Positions 43,813 to 54,677 of a stretch of DNA of 64,000 nt are shown one piece after another; within the stretch, counting starts at the first letter, position 1, and the number at the start of each line of letters is the position of its first letter. The stretch is taken from contig NC_086192.1 in the NCBI RefSeq assembly GCF_023053635.1, positions 15,104,001 to 15,168,000 on the forward strand, in the 5' to 3' direction. A program made the position numbers and the translations under genes. Source of the stretch: Elgaria multicarinata webbii. Its lineage: Eukaryota; Chordata; Lepidosauria; Squamata; Anguidae. The notes under the pieces are model-generated. The model ran no database searches, was not told the DNA's origin, and was given only the letters and a program-made list of their open reading frames with translations.

Positions 43813-44310
43813 TTACCGCGGGAGCCACACAGAACCCAACTCTTTTGGCCAACACACCGGCGTTACGCCCCAAAAGTCTCCCCCACTCTCGCTGCTAGGG
43901 TTCCGCACGCCGGCAGACAAACGGCATCTGGGGATGAAAAATAATCTAGTCCATAAGTTGGTGTGCTTGAATGCACCATTCATCCGCGGCGGTGCGCAGC
44001 TCCTCTGTGAATAATGTCGCCTTTTGTCCCGAGGGGCCCCGTCTGCCTTCCTCTCGATGGCAGATGAGACGGTGCGAGCCAACGTCATGTACCTGTCCAG
44101 GCTACAGGAAGGTCTTCAGCTTGGCTCAGCTGCGTCCACTGAACTCCCTTCTCTTCAGCGATCTTAACTATTTGAAGAGCCAAAAACTCCACTTTCCCCC
44201 CCATTTTTCTCGCTGCAAGCAGATGGAAAGTTGAAGCACCACCTAGCAAAGACAATTGGAATTCTTCCTGTTTGGAAATCTAATGTCCTGACCCATATAT
44301 ATAAACACAC
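43813..44310. other. No gene recognised; CpG-containing unique DNA
   Basis: Unlike the neighbouring repeats, this stretch is unique in the window and has several CpGs (CCGGCGTTACGCC, CATCCGCGGCGGTGCGCAG). Open frames on both strands are below 100 residues and match nothing I know. It could hold an SSC4D upstream promoter or exon, but I see no proof. Confidence 0.4.
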
Positions 44311-44657
44311 GTATACATATATGTTCAGGGACATCAAAGGATGCCACAGGAAGGATGGTCAAGAACTATTTTCCATGGCCCCAGAAATTAGGACCTCAAA
44401 TAATGGGTATAAGTTAGAGCTACCTAGATTCCGATTAAATATAAGGAAAAGCTTCCTGGCGATAAGAACTGTGCAGCAGTGGAAGAGTCTACCTACCCAT
44501 GGAGGCTGTGGCTTCTCCATCTCTGGAGGGTTTTAAGAAGAGGCTGGATAGTCACCTCTCCTCGATGCTTTCATTGGTTTTCCAGCACATTGCAGAGGGT
44601 TGGACTAGATCATCCTTGTGGTCCCTTCCAAATCAGCAGTTCTATGATTCTATATCC
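44310..44657 (+). mobile_element. CR1-like LINE 3' copy (third subfamily)
   Basis: Encodes DIKGCHRKDGQELFSMAPE and LPRFRLNIRKSFLAIRTVQQ, then AGGGTTGGACTAGATCATCC and TCTATGATTCTAT. Confidence 0.85.
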
Positions 44658-45199
44658 TTTGCTAACCATGCTTTCTGAGATATTTTTAACTGGCGAGGCC
44701 TGGGACTGAAGCAGCATGCAGGGCATGTGCTGTCCCATTAGGTACGTACCTTCCCTGTACACAGCCTCAGTCGGTCCGTCTGTATAATGGGAAGATTACA
44801 AACCTCCTCCCAGAGAACCGTTGGGGGAATGCGAACCCCAGAATATGCACAGTGTGTAGGTAGCTAGCTAGCGATAATTGCGCCATATTTTCACTGAAAA
44901 AGAGGGCATTTGAGTTCTACAGTCATCTTAACTCCTGGAGAATTGAAAGATAATTTGTCCAGCTTTATAAAATTACCCAAGAGCAAAACACAGGAAATCA
45001 TAGAATTGGAGATAGGGATATTGGAGAAATCTTCAATAGATTCAAAGGAATTCAGATTTCTATGAAACCAGCTTGTAGATTACGCAGCTGACCAGATTTC
45101 CCTCCTGTGACATGGATTCCTTGGACAATGGAATATCTGACAATCCACAAGGATTTAATCAAATCTGTACATCTCTAGCTGGAAAAGACCTCAATGGAA

Positions 45200-45545
45200 A
45201 TCCCTGATGGTTAGAGAACTTTTGATGAAGGAGAGTCCAGCACCTGCCGAGGCCACCCTTTTCACTGCCACCCTTTTCACTGCCAAACCTCTCGTATCAT
45301 CAGAATGCTCTTCCTAAAGCTAACTCAAAAACTCTGTTTTTCTTGCAATATGGATCCATTGTTTCCAAACCTACAGCTGCAGCAACCACAAACAAATTTG
45401 TTCCACCATCTATGTGACAGCCCTTCAAATATTTGAAGATGGCTATCCCATCTCTTCTGAATCATCTCTTCTCCAGTCTGAAAATATCTGACTCCATCAA
45501 CCTTTCCTCCATGGCATCTCTGTCGCCCTCCTCCGGACGCATTCA
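45200..45545 (-). mobile_element. CR1-like LINE ORF2 end fragment
   Basis: Minus strand reads MNASGGGRQRCHGGKVDGVR, then IFRLEKR-like and IFKYLKGCH-like remnants. It is degraded. Confidence 0.6.
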
Positions 45546-46859
45546 TTTTGCTGAGCCTTGAAGGGTGTACCTCTCTGAAATCCAGAGCATGCTCCTTAAA
45601 ATACCTGGAAACCCAATCTGGTTGCTGATTCCAAATATTTGAAAGGGCCCCTTGCCAAAAGTTGTACTTAAGTATCGGGTACCAGTGATGAAACGGGGAT
45701 CAACTCACTCTGATATTTTGGAAATGTGGGACAAACATTCCTTTAACGCACATTGGGTAGCGTCCGTCTCTTGCAAATCATTTTACCAGTGAACCACAAA
45801 CAAAGCTTTTGTCGTACAACGCTCCATCGACAGACTTTCAAATCCTTCACTTTATAATTCATTCACAATGATTACTTTTTAAAATACATGGTTTTAGAAG
45901 GCGGAAAGGTTATTCCATAGCACTAGAAACCAAAAAACAACCATCTGTGTTTTAACATCACATGTGAGTTTAATTTTTTTTCTAATTTCCCCCTCTAAAA
46001 TGCTCAAGTAGTACTAGTGGAAGTTGTTATTATCAATTTCCCTTGCTATCTTCTCAAAGTTGTTGTTTCTACTGCTGCTGGAAAAACCAAAGGAAAAGAG
46101 AGTTGTAAAGTTCACATACCTGATTGCTATTCTGTTTTCCACTTTCTAAAGAATGCTGGGATTACATTTCAAAATTTAATCTTTGGAGATGAAGGGAGAG
46201 GTAAAAAGTGATTCATGGAAAAAAAAGATTTAAAAAAATAATACTAATTGTGTGTGGGGGGACTTTCTTGATGCCAAAATCTTTTTTTTTTCCTTTTCTT
46301 GCAAATTACGAAGAGGTGCGGAGAGAGAAAATAGCTCATCCATCAGTCGTGTGCTTCCGGTCTGTCATTGCGGTAACCTTGCGGAAAAGTATGCATGCAG
46401 TCAATGGAACAGGCTTAAAATTTTATTGTATGGCAACCGTCGTTTTTACGGTTGCACGTCTTCATTTGAATCCAAAAATGATCCACGTTAGCAGAAAGGT
46501 AGAGAGGAAAAAATACATATTCCAACAGGGACGCCTTTAAAGATACATTGTGCCCTAGAGAATGGGTCAGGTTTCTGGAGAGAGTCAAAGAAATGCAAGA
46601 GGTGTTTGCTCCAAGCTGCTGATAGAAAACTGGAGCCTAGTTTAGTAACACTCATGAGAAGAGGTGTCTTTTTTCTTTTTTTGGGTGTTTTTTTGGCAGA
46701 GGCATTTTATTCCGCTTTAAGAAGAAGGAAAAAAATGTCTAAACTGGGAGGAAGTCAGTAATTATTATTTGACCAGAACTATCCTGGCTGAAGGCCTTTA
46801 AGCATTCAGTGGTTCCAACACGCTAACATGCAAGTAGTGACGAAGGGGTGCCTGCTGGT
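45546..46859. other. Intergenic DNA without recognised features
   Basis: AT-rich unique sequence between LINE copies. A few frames of 60-110 residues exist but have no family likeness. ZP3, expected here from the human gene order, was looked for and not seen. Confidence 0.5.
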
Positions 46860-47645
46860 ATTTATTTATTTATTTATTATATTTATATACCGCCCCATAG
46901 CCGAAGCTCTCTGGGTGGTTTACAACAGTTAAAAATGGTAAACATTAAAAGTATACAAAATTTAAAAACATAAAAACAACAGTATAAAAACAACAGTAGC
47001 CATTTATAAACAACAATTCTGGGGTCCATTAAAAACAAACTTAACGTTGTTAAATGTTGTTAAAATGCTGTTAAAATGCCTGGGAGAAGAGAAAAGTCTT
47101 GACCTGGCAACGAAAAGATAACAATGTTGGTACCAGGCGAGCCTCATCGGGGAGATCATTCCACAGTCGGGGGGCCACCACCGAGAAGGCCCTCTCCCTT
47201 GTTGCCATCCTCCGAGCTTCCCTCGGAGTAGGCTCTCGGAGGAGGACCCTAGATGTTGAGCGCATGTCGGGAGAGGCGTTCCGTCAGGTATTGTGGTCCC
47301 AAGCTGTGTAGGGCTTTACAGGTTAAAACCAGCACCTTGAATTGGGCTCGGAAACGTATAGGCAGCCAATGCAAGCGGGCCAGAATCGGTGTTATATGCT
47401 CAAACCTCCCTGTTCCAGTTATCAATCTGGCCGCTGCGTTTTGCACAAGCTGCAACTTCCGAACCGTCTTCAAAGGCTGCCCCATGTAGAGGGCATTGCA
47501 GTAGTCTAATTCGGAGGTTACCAGACCATAGATGACTGAAGCCAGGTTATCCCTGTCCAGACAGGGGCGTAGCTGGGCCACCAACCGGAGTTGATAGGCG
47601 AGCCCCCAAGCTACGAACCTGCTCCTGGTTTTTCTGTGTCCTGCC
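46860..47645 (-). mobile_element. L2-like LINE, ORF2 end and 3' end
   Basis: Minus strand carries two frames with ASVIYGLVTSELDYCNALYM, KLQLVQNAAARLITGTGRF, LHWLPIRFRAQFKVLVLTCK and RAFSVVAPRLWNDLPDEARL, the L2-like C-terminal region. The 3' end has the (AAAT)n tail at 46860. One frame change separates the two parts. Confidence 0.9.
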
Positions 47646-47649
47646 ACAG

Positions 47650-47905
47650 ATCAGAGAAGGGAAACTGACAAGATTTGGACATTGCCGGGCTCCCCAGTCC
47701 TGGAAACTACCTTTCCCATGACGCACCGCGCCGGCGTCCTTTCGGGGGCCAATGGGAAAACCCAACCAGGCTGAGGGGCGGGGCAGGGAGACGGCCTGAG
47801 AGACTACAAGCCCCAGGGAGCTCCGCGGCAGCGGCCCACGAGGAGGGGAGGGTGAGGGAAGCGGGGAAGGAGCCGGCGCATGCGCATCCGGCGCCCCGAG
47901 GCTTC
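47650..47905 (+). promoter_or_regulatory. DTX2: DTX2 CpG-rich promoter
   Basis: It contains a ZNF143-like site AACTACCTTTCCCATGACGC (47704-47723), a CCAAT box GGGCCAATGGG (near 47749), a GC box GGGGCGGGGC (near 47775) and an NRF1-type GCGCATGCGCATC (47876). No TATA is seen, which suits a broad housekeeping-type start. It is immediately next to an L2-like copy on the left, which ends at 47645. Confidence 0.75.
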
Positions 47906-47955
47906 CGTCGTTTGGCTGAGGCGGTGCTGGCCGTAGCCAGGAGCAGCCGCTTGAG
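47860..47955 (+). other. DTX2: DTX2 non-coding exon 1 (3' end fixed)
   Basis: Inferred from a strong donor CCGCTTGAG|gtgagtgagg at 47955/47956 directly after the CpG-rich promoter, and from the coding exon 2 having an acceptor ahead of its start codon. The transcription start is only a guess. Confidence 0.55.
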
Positions 47956-47959
47956 GTGA

Positions 47960-48660
47960 GTGAGGGGGCGCGGGGGAGGGGAGGGGGCCTTGGGCGCGAG
48001 GGGGGCTGAGGAGGGGGCTTGGGGGAAGGGAGGGGGCCGAAGAAGGGCGACACTGGGCAGGGGGGCTTGAGGTGAGATGGGCTGAGGAGGGGACCTCGGG
48101 GAAGCTGGGGAGGGGGTCTCTGAAGTTGAGGGGCAGCTGAGGAGGGGGCTTGAGGGAAGTGGGGGGGGCTGAGGGAAGGGCTTGAGGGAAGGGAGGGCTG
48201 AGAGGAGGAAGCTTGGGGCTGAGCAGGCAGCTTGGGGGAGGTGAAGGGGCAGAGGAGGGGGCTTGAGGGAAGTGGGGGGGCTGAGGGAAGGGCTTGAGGG
48301 AAGGGAGGGCTGAGGAGGGGTAAGTTGAGGAGGAAGCTTGGGAGAGGTGAAGGGGCAGAGGAGGGGGCTTGTGGGAAGTGGGGGGGCTGAGGGAAGGGCT
48401 TGAGGGAAGGGAGGGCTGAGGAGGGGTAAGTTGAGGAGGCAGCTTGGGAGAGGTGAAGGGGCAGAGGAGGCAGCTTGGGGGAGGTGAAGGGGCAGAGGAG
48501 GGGGCTTGTGGGAAGGGCTTGAGGGAAGGGAGGGCTGAGGAGGGGTAAATTGAGGAGGCAGCTTGGGGCTGAGCAGGTAGCTTGGGGGAAGTGAAGGGGC
48601 AGAGGAAGGGGCTTGAGGGAAGTGGGGGGATGAACAGGGCTGGAAGGAGGAAGGAGAGGG
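47960..48660. repeat. G-rich minisatellite in DTX2 intron 1
   Basis: Irregular repeats of GGGCTTGAGGGAAGTGGGGG, GGGCTGAGGGAAGGGCTTGA and GGAGGCAGCTTGGGAGAGG; at least four higher-order units of about 100-110 bp. The plus (RNA-like) strand is strongly G-rich with many GGG runs, so G-quadruplex and R-loop formation are plausible. Its complement gives long proline/serine frames that are not genes. Confidence 0.85.
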
Positions 48661-49344
48661 TCTGGGGGATGTCGCTAGGCTGGTTCCCACCCCCCCTCCT
48701 GACATAAAACAATATTTCTTCTCCAAAGAATTCTTGCTAGTGGTATCTAGTTGCCCGCCGTCCTTTTTATTCTCACAACCACCCTGTGAGGTTGGTTAGG
48801 CTTAAAGAGAGAGCGCATGCGTTCACACAGAGACACATCTAGGTATCCTATGATTTTCTCTGCTGTTTTGAGATTTGAACACGGCTCTTTCCAGCCCCAG
48901 CCCAGCACGACTTCTGGGCAAAATCTACCGGTGTTGCCTGTCTCACCACCGCACCCAGCTTGGGGAACACCCCAGAGGCATCTGGTTGGCCCTTGTCAGA
49001 AGCAGGGATGCTGGATATGATGGATCTTTAGTCTGGCCCAGCAAGGCAGCTCTTGTGACCTTACGGGCAGGGTCCATTATGGTAAAGTGAGTCGCGCTTT
49101 TGTGGTCTCCCATGGATTGGTCAGTCCTGGAGCTAATGGCCCAGCTTTGCAGAGGCGGCTTGGCTGCCTCTCCTTGGTATTTAACGTTACGATCCTTGGT
49201 GGCTATTTTTTAGGCTGGGAAGTTAATGATGGGAAATCCCCTTTCCCCTTTTCATTCACTCCCATGTCAGTAGATCTATTTGTGGAAGGACAAATAGTGA
49301 CTCTATGTGGGTATGAGAGGGAGGAGACGGATAGATACCAGCCG

Positions 49345-50110
49345 TGGAAACATAGGAAGCTGCCTTACTTTGAGTCAGACCCTTATTTATTTATTTATTG
49401 CATTTTTATACCGCCCAATAGCCGAACCCTTAAACCATCTAGCCCAGTATTGTCAGCACTGACTGGCAGCAGCTGTCTGTCATGTTTCTCAGAAAACTCC
49501 TGCTTTCGATGGGAGGCAAATGCCGAGGCTTGCTAGGTAATCCACAAAGCTTTTATTAAACAACAAACGTCTCTTCTACCTGAAGAGGGTCTAACCTCTT
49601 GGAAACGTCCCCCTGGGCAAAACTATGCAAACTAAGCAAGACAATTGTCCACTCAAGAAGAACAGGAAGCCCCTTCCCAAACAACCTGGTGCGGAGGCAA
49701 GTTCTGGCGTAATCGAACAGACTTTCTCACACCTTCCTTCCGTGCCATGCGTTTGACCCTAGCATCAGCTAGTTTGTCGGGACGCTCACCTCCAGAAGAA
49801 ACCTCACTTCCCCCTGAGTGTATGGGATTTGGCCTTGAGGAGATAAGCTCTGGAGAGGGCTGACTGCCAGCTGGGGAATCGCCTGTGAGAGCTTCCTCCC
49901 TCACTGGTACAGGCTGGCTGGTGTCAGGCGCTGCGTTTTCGAGTTCTGAATCTGATTCTGATTGATTACCTGAAACACCTTCTCCTAAAAAAGGGGCAGT
50001 ATGGTTAGACATGACACTGTCCATGGTTTCAAGCAGGAATATTTCAGCCTGAGGACTGAACCAGGGACCTGTGCTTTCCCATGGAGCTGCACCCCCATCC
50101 AGCCTCTTTC
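49345..50110 (-). mobile_element. tRNA-derived SINE with nested insertions
   Basis: The SINE reads (antisense) CATAGGAAGCTGCCTTACTT, then an L2-like tail fragment at 49381-49428, then CCATCTAGCCCAGTATTGTC and GACTGGCAGCAGCTGTC. After the LTR at 49478-50016 it resumes CATGGTTTCAAGCAGGAATA with GAACCAGGGACCTGTG. So two later elements broke it. Confidence 0.8.
49478..50016 (-). mobile_element. Solo LTR, U3-ORF family, whole ends
   Basis: A 539-bp solo LTR in DTX2 intron 1, antisense to DTX2, bounded TGTCATG...CATGACA. It is flanked by an exact 5-bp duplication CTGTC (49473-49477 and 50017-50021). It carries an open frame at 49653-50012 with GEGVSGNQSESDSELE, QPSPELISSRP and a basic end RKSVRLRQ. 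Polyadenylation signal region GTTTAATAAAAGCTTTGTGG (minus strand). It looks whole as an LTR, with no internal region left. Confidence 0.9.
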
Positions 50111-51011
50111 CAGCACCTATGCCATTCTCTGATCTCATTATGCTTACGTTAATTAATCCATGTTGCTGTTTCAAGACCCGGGAATGGCTCCTCTGTATCT
50201 AATTTTCCAAAGAATCTAGCTGTGTTTTAACTTGAAAACACCCCCCCCAGCTCTTTACAGCGCACAGCAAAACTTCTGTCAGCGCTTCCGCCCACCCTCT
50301 CCTTGGTGTGTTGCCATGGTTTTATTCACATTGACAAGTTCAGCCCATCCAGCTGGTGGGGGGGGGGGGAAGCGTGTGCCTGTATGTTGTCAGCTTTGAC
50401 CCCCAGGGCCAAAGTTCAGGGTTTGGTGCATTTCAGGCGGCAGTTTGAACGGACGTGGCCCCGTGGGCCTTTCTCTAAATCTGAACTGTACCGGTGCTTT
50501 TGACGGGCAGCTTTTCCTGCAGTGCTATGAAACAGGCTCTGGAGCTCCTCTGTCTCCTTGGGAGACGGTGAAAACATAAAGCACCCGATCACACAAGACA
50601 AAACCAAAACTTTCTGATCCTGTAAATTGCTCCGTGCGAGGGACTTTGCACCGATGGCTGGTTCTCTTTCTCTGTGTCTGCCAAGCAGGCACAACCAGCT
50701 TGGGGCCTCACCCTTCTGAAAGCCCGGGAAAAGGAAGTAAACAGTTCTTGTGTGGCGCCTCTGAGCCTCATGGGGTTTCCCCCAAAATTCTTTTCTGTGT
50801 AGGACAAAAACTTGTCTGTCTCTCCTGAGGCCCCGATCCTTGCTGCAGTGTCCTGGTTCTGGCCCGTTACTGCTGTGAGACCCTTCCAGAGAGAAGTTGA
50901 GCAGGCAGCGCTGAGAGAAAGAGTCGGAAAGAGTAATTCCACAGCAGCTTTTGAAACCGCTTAACTGCACCAGCACCTAGAGGCTTCCCCCCTCCATGTT
51001 TGTCTGTTCAT

Positions 51012-51715
51012 CTTTTTTATTTATTTATTTATTTATTACATTTTGATACCGCCCAATAGCCGAAGCTCTCTGGGCTGTTCACAAAAATTAAAGCCATAAT
51101 AAAACAACCAACAGGTTAAAAGCACAAATACAAAAAAAATACAGTATAAAAAGCACAACCAGGATAAAACCATGCACCAGAATTGATATAAGATTAAAAT
51201 GCAAAGTTAGAACAGTAAAACTTGAATTTTAGTTAAAATTAAGTGTTAAAATACTGAGAGAATTAAAAGGTCTTCAGCTGGTGACGAAAGGAGTACAGTG
51301 TAGGCACCAGGCGGACCTCTCTGGGGAGCTCATTCCACAGCCGGGGTGCCACAGCGGAGAATGCCCTCCTCCTGGTAGCCACCTGCCTCACTTCCTTTGG
51401 CACGGGCTCACGGAGAAGGACCCCTGTGGATGATCTTAAGGTCTGGGCAGGTACATATGGGAGGAGGCGTTCCTTCAAATAACCTGGCCCCAAACCGTTT
51501 AGGGCTTTAAACGTCAATACCAGCACTTTGAATCGGGCCCGGACCTGGACTGGCAGCCAATGAAGTTGTAAAAGGACAGGCGTAATGTGATCTCGCTGGC
51601 CAGTCCCTGTTAGTAACCGGGCTGCCCTGTTTTGTACCAGCTGAAGCTTCCGGACCCTTTTCAAAGGCAGCCCCACGTATAACGCATTACAGTAATCCAA
51701 ACGAGAGTTTTTGTT
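51012..51715 (-). mobile_element. L2-like LINE, best-kept ORF2 end
   Basis: Minus-strand open frame from SRLDYCNALYVGLPLKRVRK to RLVPTLYSFRHQLKTF without interruption (51263-51710 in the element). It is followed by the 3' UTR and (AAAT)n tail at 51015. The whole C-terminal third of the ORF2 distal part is intact, so it is the youngest L2-like copy here. It is 5' truncated near 51715. In DTX2 intron 1. Confidence 0.9.
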
Positions 51716-52097
51716 CGTATGCCAACTTTTAGGACCTAGTCTTCGCAAGGCGTCTCGCACGTTTAATATAGAATATAAAATGCAACATAAAAGGACCAAA
51801 TCCCACAAACAAATTAACAACAGAGCAACACTTAACAATACAACACAGGGAGCCTTGTTCACATGAACTAGAGTTTGGCCTATGAGAGACCAGAAACACC
51901 CTAGTTTCATTTCTCCATTCCTCTTGGATCCTTGCTGCCCTTTATCAGCCCCTTCCTCCTTGCTGCAGGGCCTGTATAAGGTGATGCTATGTCCAATTTT
52001 TGTACAGTAGCTCCGGCACTAAATTTAGAAGAGCAGTGTAAATTTGCTGGCACAGTGGCATCCCGTGGCTAACTCTCCCCCTCCTTTTCCACCGCAG

Positions 52098-52197
52098 GAC
52101 TGATGAGGTACTGTTGCCGAAGATGAACGGTTGACTTCTGAGTCGACGCCATCTCAAAAGAATCCTGTCCCTTTTCGGAAGGGGTTTGGAAAACAAA
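52098..52197 (+). promoter_or_regulatory. DTX2: DTX2 5' UTR in exon 2, with two tiny uORFs
   Basis: The acceptor is TTTTCCACCGCAG|GACTG. The UTR has ATG AGG ... TGA at 52103-52126 (seven codons) and ATG AAC GGT TGA at 52123-52134. They overlap through ATGA. Both end well before the main start at 52198. Confidence 0.7.
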
Positions 52198-52477
52198 ATG
52201 GCCACTTTGCCAGGTACCTCTACGGGGCCTCCCCCGCCTCTGCCTGGTCCAGGAGTGGCTGTGTGGGAGTGGCAGGACGAGATGGGCCGGTGGAGGCCGT
52301 ACCAGAGCGGCGTGTGCAGCTACATCGAGCAGTCCTTCCAGGCCCTCCTAGTGAAGGGCCGGCGCTCCTTGGGGACCTGGCCCGTCAATGGCAGCATCCC
52401 CCTGGGGCAAGCGGATTCTGCACTAGCCCCCTACGTCATCGACATACAAAGTCTGACGCAGTTCCGGCAAGATACAG
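52198..52477 (+). CDS. DTX2: DTX2 first coding exon: WWE domain 1
   Basis: Deltex-2 is a RING-type E3 ubiquitin ligase linked to Notch signalling; its two WWE domains bind partner ankyrin repeats and ADP-ribose-type ligands. The exon encodes residues 1-93. A proline-rich start ([10 protein letters not shown]) is followed by WWE1 from about residue 21: [29 protein letters not shown] and, at the end, [20 protein letters not shown]. Human DTX2 as I recall has [20 protein letters not shown], a clear match. ATG context AAAATGG is strong. The donor is ACAG|gtaaga in phase 1. Confidence 0.95.
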
Positions 52478-52699
52478 GTAAGAAGTAGTTGCAGCAGGGT
52501 GGAGTCTGCATCCCTCACCTGCAGGGCACGCTCTCTTCCAGGCACATAAGTTCTCCCATTTAATTTTTCTCTTCCTCTCTTTGCTGTTTGTGTGCATTCT
52601 TAGAGTTGGGCACAAATGGTCTCTTGAAATTCTCTGTCCTATTTATGGGCGGAGAAACGAGGGTAGTGGAGCCCTTTCTCTAGGAGGAGTAGAAACTGT

Positions 52700-52860
52700 C
52701 CAACTGCGCCCTTATCTGGACAGAGATAGCCTAGCTACAGTGATCCATGCTCTGATAACCTCTCGTTTGGCTTACTGCAATGCGTTATACGTGGGGCTAA
52801 AGTTTAGAGCTTTGCACACTAGTACTAACGCCCTGAATCAGGCCTAGTATTGAATTACCT
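52700..52860 (+). mobile_element. L2-like LINE ORF2 fragment
   Basis: Encodes VQLRPYLDRDSLATVIHALI and SRLAYCNALYVGL, then breaks off. Confidence 0.75.
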
Positions 52861-53019
52861 GCCATGAAGTATCCTCAAGGTACAAAACACCCAGTATCAA
52901 CATTAGCTAGTCATAAAACACACGCAACCAAAACCATTTGGAAATGCAACCATTCTGTTTCTGCAGGCACGTTTCCCTCCCCAGCACAAGGCGGTCCGAT
53001 TTCTCTCAGATTGTTTATA

Positions 53020-53115
53020 TCAGCGTTCCCCAACTTGGTGCCCTCCAGGTGTGTTGGCCTCCCAGTCCCCAGCCAGCATGGCAATTAGCAGTCCAACACA
53101 TCTGGAGCATTGGGG
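53020..53115. mobile_element. hAT-type hairpin MITE fragment
   Basis: GCGTTCCCCAACTTGGTGCC to AGTCCAACACATCTGGAG. Same family as 32721. Confidence 0.65.
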
Positions 53116-53340
53116 GAGGCTGCAGATTTTTGCAGTGTACCAAGAGTTATTTAAAAAAGGAACCCAGCAGAAAGCATACTTGTGCAAAATCTTCCAACCA
53201 CAATGTAGACGAAATGGGACTCTACGCTTTGTTTGCGCCCAGACAGACAATCTGGGCTCTTCATAGGAAGTCAGGGAGAATAGCAGGAAACCTCCCTTCC
53301 TGAGATTCTCTGAACATCCTAGCAGAAGGGAGCAAACAGC

Positions 53341-53345
53341 TATTT

Positions 53346-53377
<32 letters not shown>

Positions 53378-53795
53378 GCATTTTTATGCCGCCATTCAGC
53401 CAAAAAAGGCTTTCACAGCGGCTTACAAAAGTATTCCTTGACAGTCCCTGCCCACAGGCTTACAATCTAAAAGACATGACACAAAAGGAAACAGGATTGG
53501 GAGGGAGGAGGAGGAGGGGGGGAAAGCAAAGCGAATTCAGGCCCTCCAATAAGATCTCTTGACCTGGGTAGGAATGTATAGGAAGAAGCGATCCTATATC
53601 GCCCCAGACTGTGCAGGACGTGCTTTTGTGGCTCCCCATTGCCTGTGGTTTGCTCAGTTAGATCAGGGATGAGGTAACGAATGTCTCCCGCCTTGGTAGG
53701 GGAGGCAGACTTCTTCCATTTAAGTCCCTCAGGCCCCACGGCCTTCGAAAATTTTATCTGCACCTCATCCAACAGGAAGTGCTTGTCCAAGGAGA

Positions 53796-53826
<31 letters not shown>

Positions 53827-53960
53827 GAGAGAGAGAAGAATTTAATTGATGGAAGTATTTAACACTTCTGAAATGCCTACAACTATGTAGAGGTATTGAA
53901 AGACGAAACAGTCCCTGCCCGCAGGCTCACAGTTTTAAGAGACCCGTTACAAAAGGAATG
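53341..53960 (-). mobile_element. LINE-like 3' end and duplicate piece
   Basis: (ATTT)n, then GCATTTTTATGCCGCCATTC and GACAGTCCCTGCCCACAGGC. A second partial copy at 53880-53960 has AACAGTCCCTGCCCGCAGGC. Between them is a (CA)n plus (GA)n run at 53800-53835. Confidence 0.6.
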
Positions 53961-54677
53961 AGGAGGGAGAAGGAATTGGAGCAACAGTTCAATCTCTGGC
54001 CAGTCCAGGAGAGGTAGTTCTGTTGGGCGCTGTTCGCACATCACGCTAACCCACACTCAGTGGCTGCGTTCGGACAGTGTGCTGTCTGTCGGGCTCAGTG
54101 GAGTTTTTTGACCCATTGAGTCGACAGTCTCGGCTGGCTACAGAGCTCCCTGGCAAGAGCGGCCAAAACTGTGCCGGCCGCTCTGCTACAGCTGGCACAA
54201 CTCGCAGAGGCTGCTGGGATAGCACCGGGAGGACTGAGGGGGGGGGGGCCTGTGTCAGTCAAATGCCAGATTGACTATTGGTCCACTCAACGCCCGCTCC
54301 AACCACTCCACAGTTGTGTGGTGGTACCCGCAAAATAACCAACTTTGAATTGCCCACCCCTGGGTGAGGTGGACAAATGGCTACGAACTTACTTATATAA
54401 AGCCGTTTCCTGCAACAATGGTTTGGTTTCCAAATGCCATTATGTTAATGTGCTGAGATGACAATCTCTTAATTGGAACTGCTGGAGCCACTATGAAGTT
54501 TTATTTATTTTTTTATGCGTTATTTCTTCTTCTTAATTTGCATGGACAATCACACAGGGCTTTTGGTTAGGGCCCTCAAGTCTTGTGAGTCCATATGTAA
54601 TCCTTGCTTGGCTACTTCTAGTTTCCACGTGACGTTGATTTCCTGGACGTGACGTTGCCCCTTTCTTTTCCGCTCAG

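Noticed and set aside
47707-48726. Minus-strand open frames of 339 and 302 codons, rich in proline and serine
   Set aside because: They are the complement of the G-rich minisatellite; two overlapping frames are open at once and the protein is only repeat sequence.
51263-51910. 215-codon frame as a host gene
   Set aside because: It carries the L2-like ORF2 C-terminal series (KLQLVQNRAARLLTG, LHWLPV) and its LINE 3' end follows.
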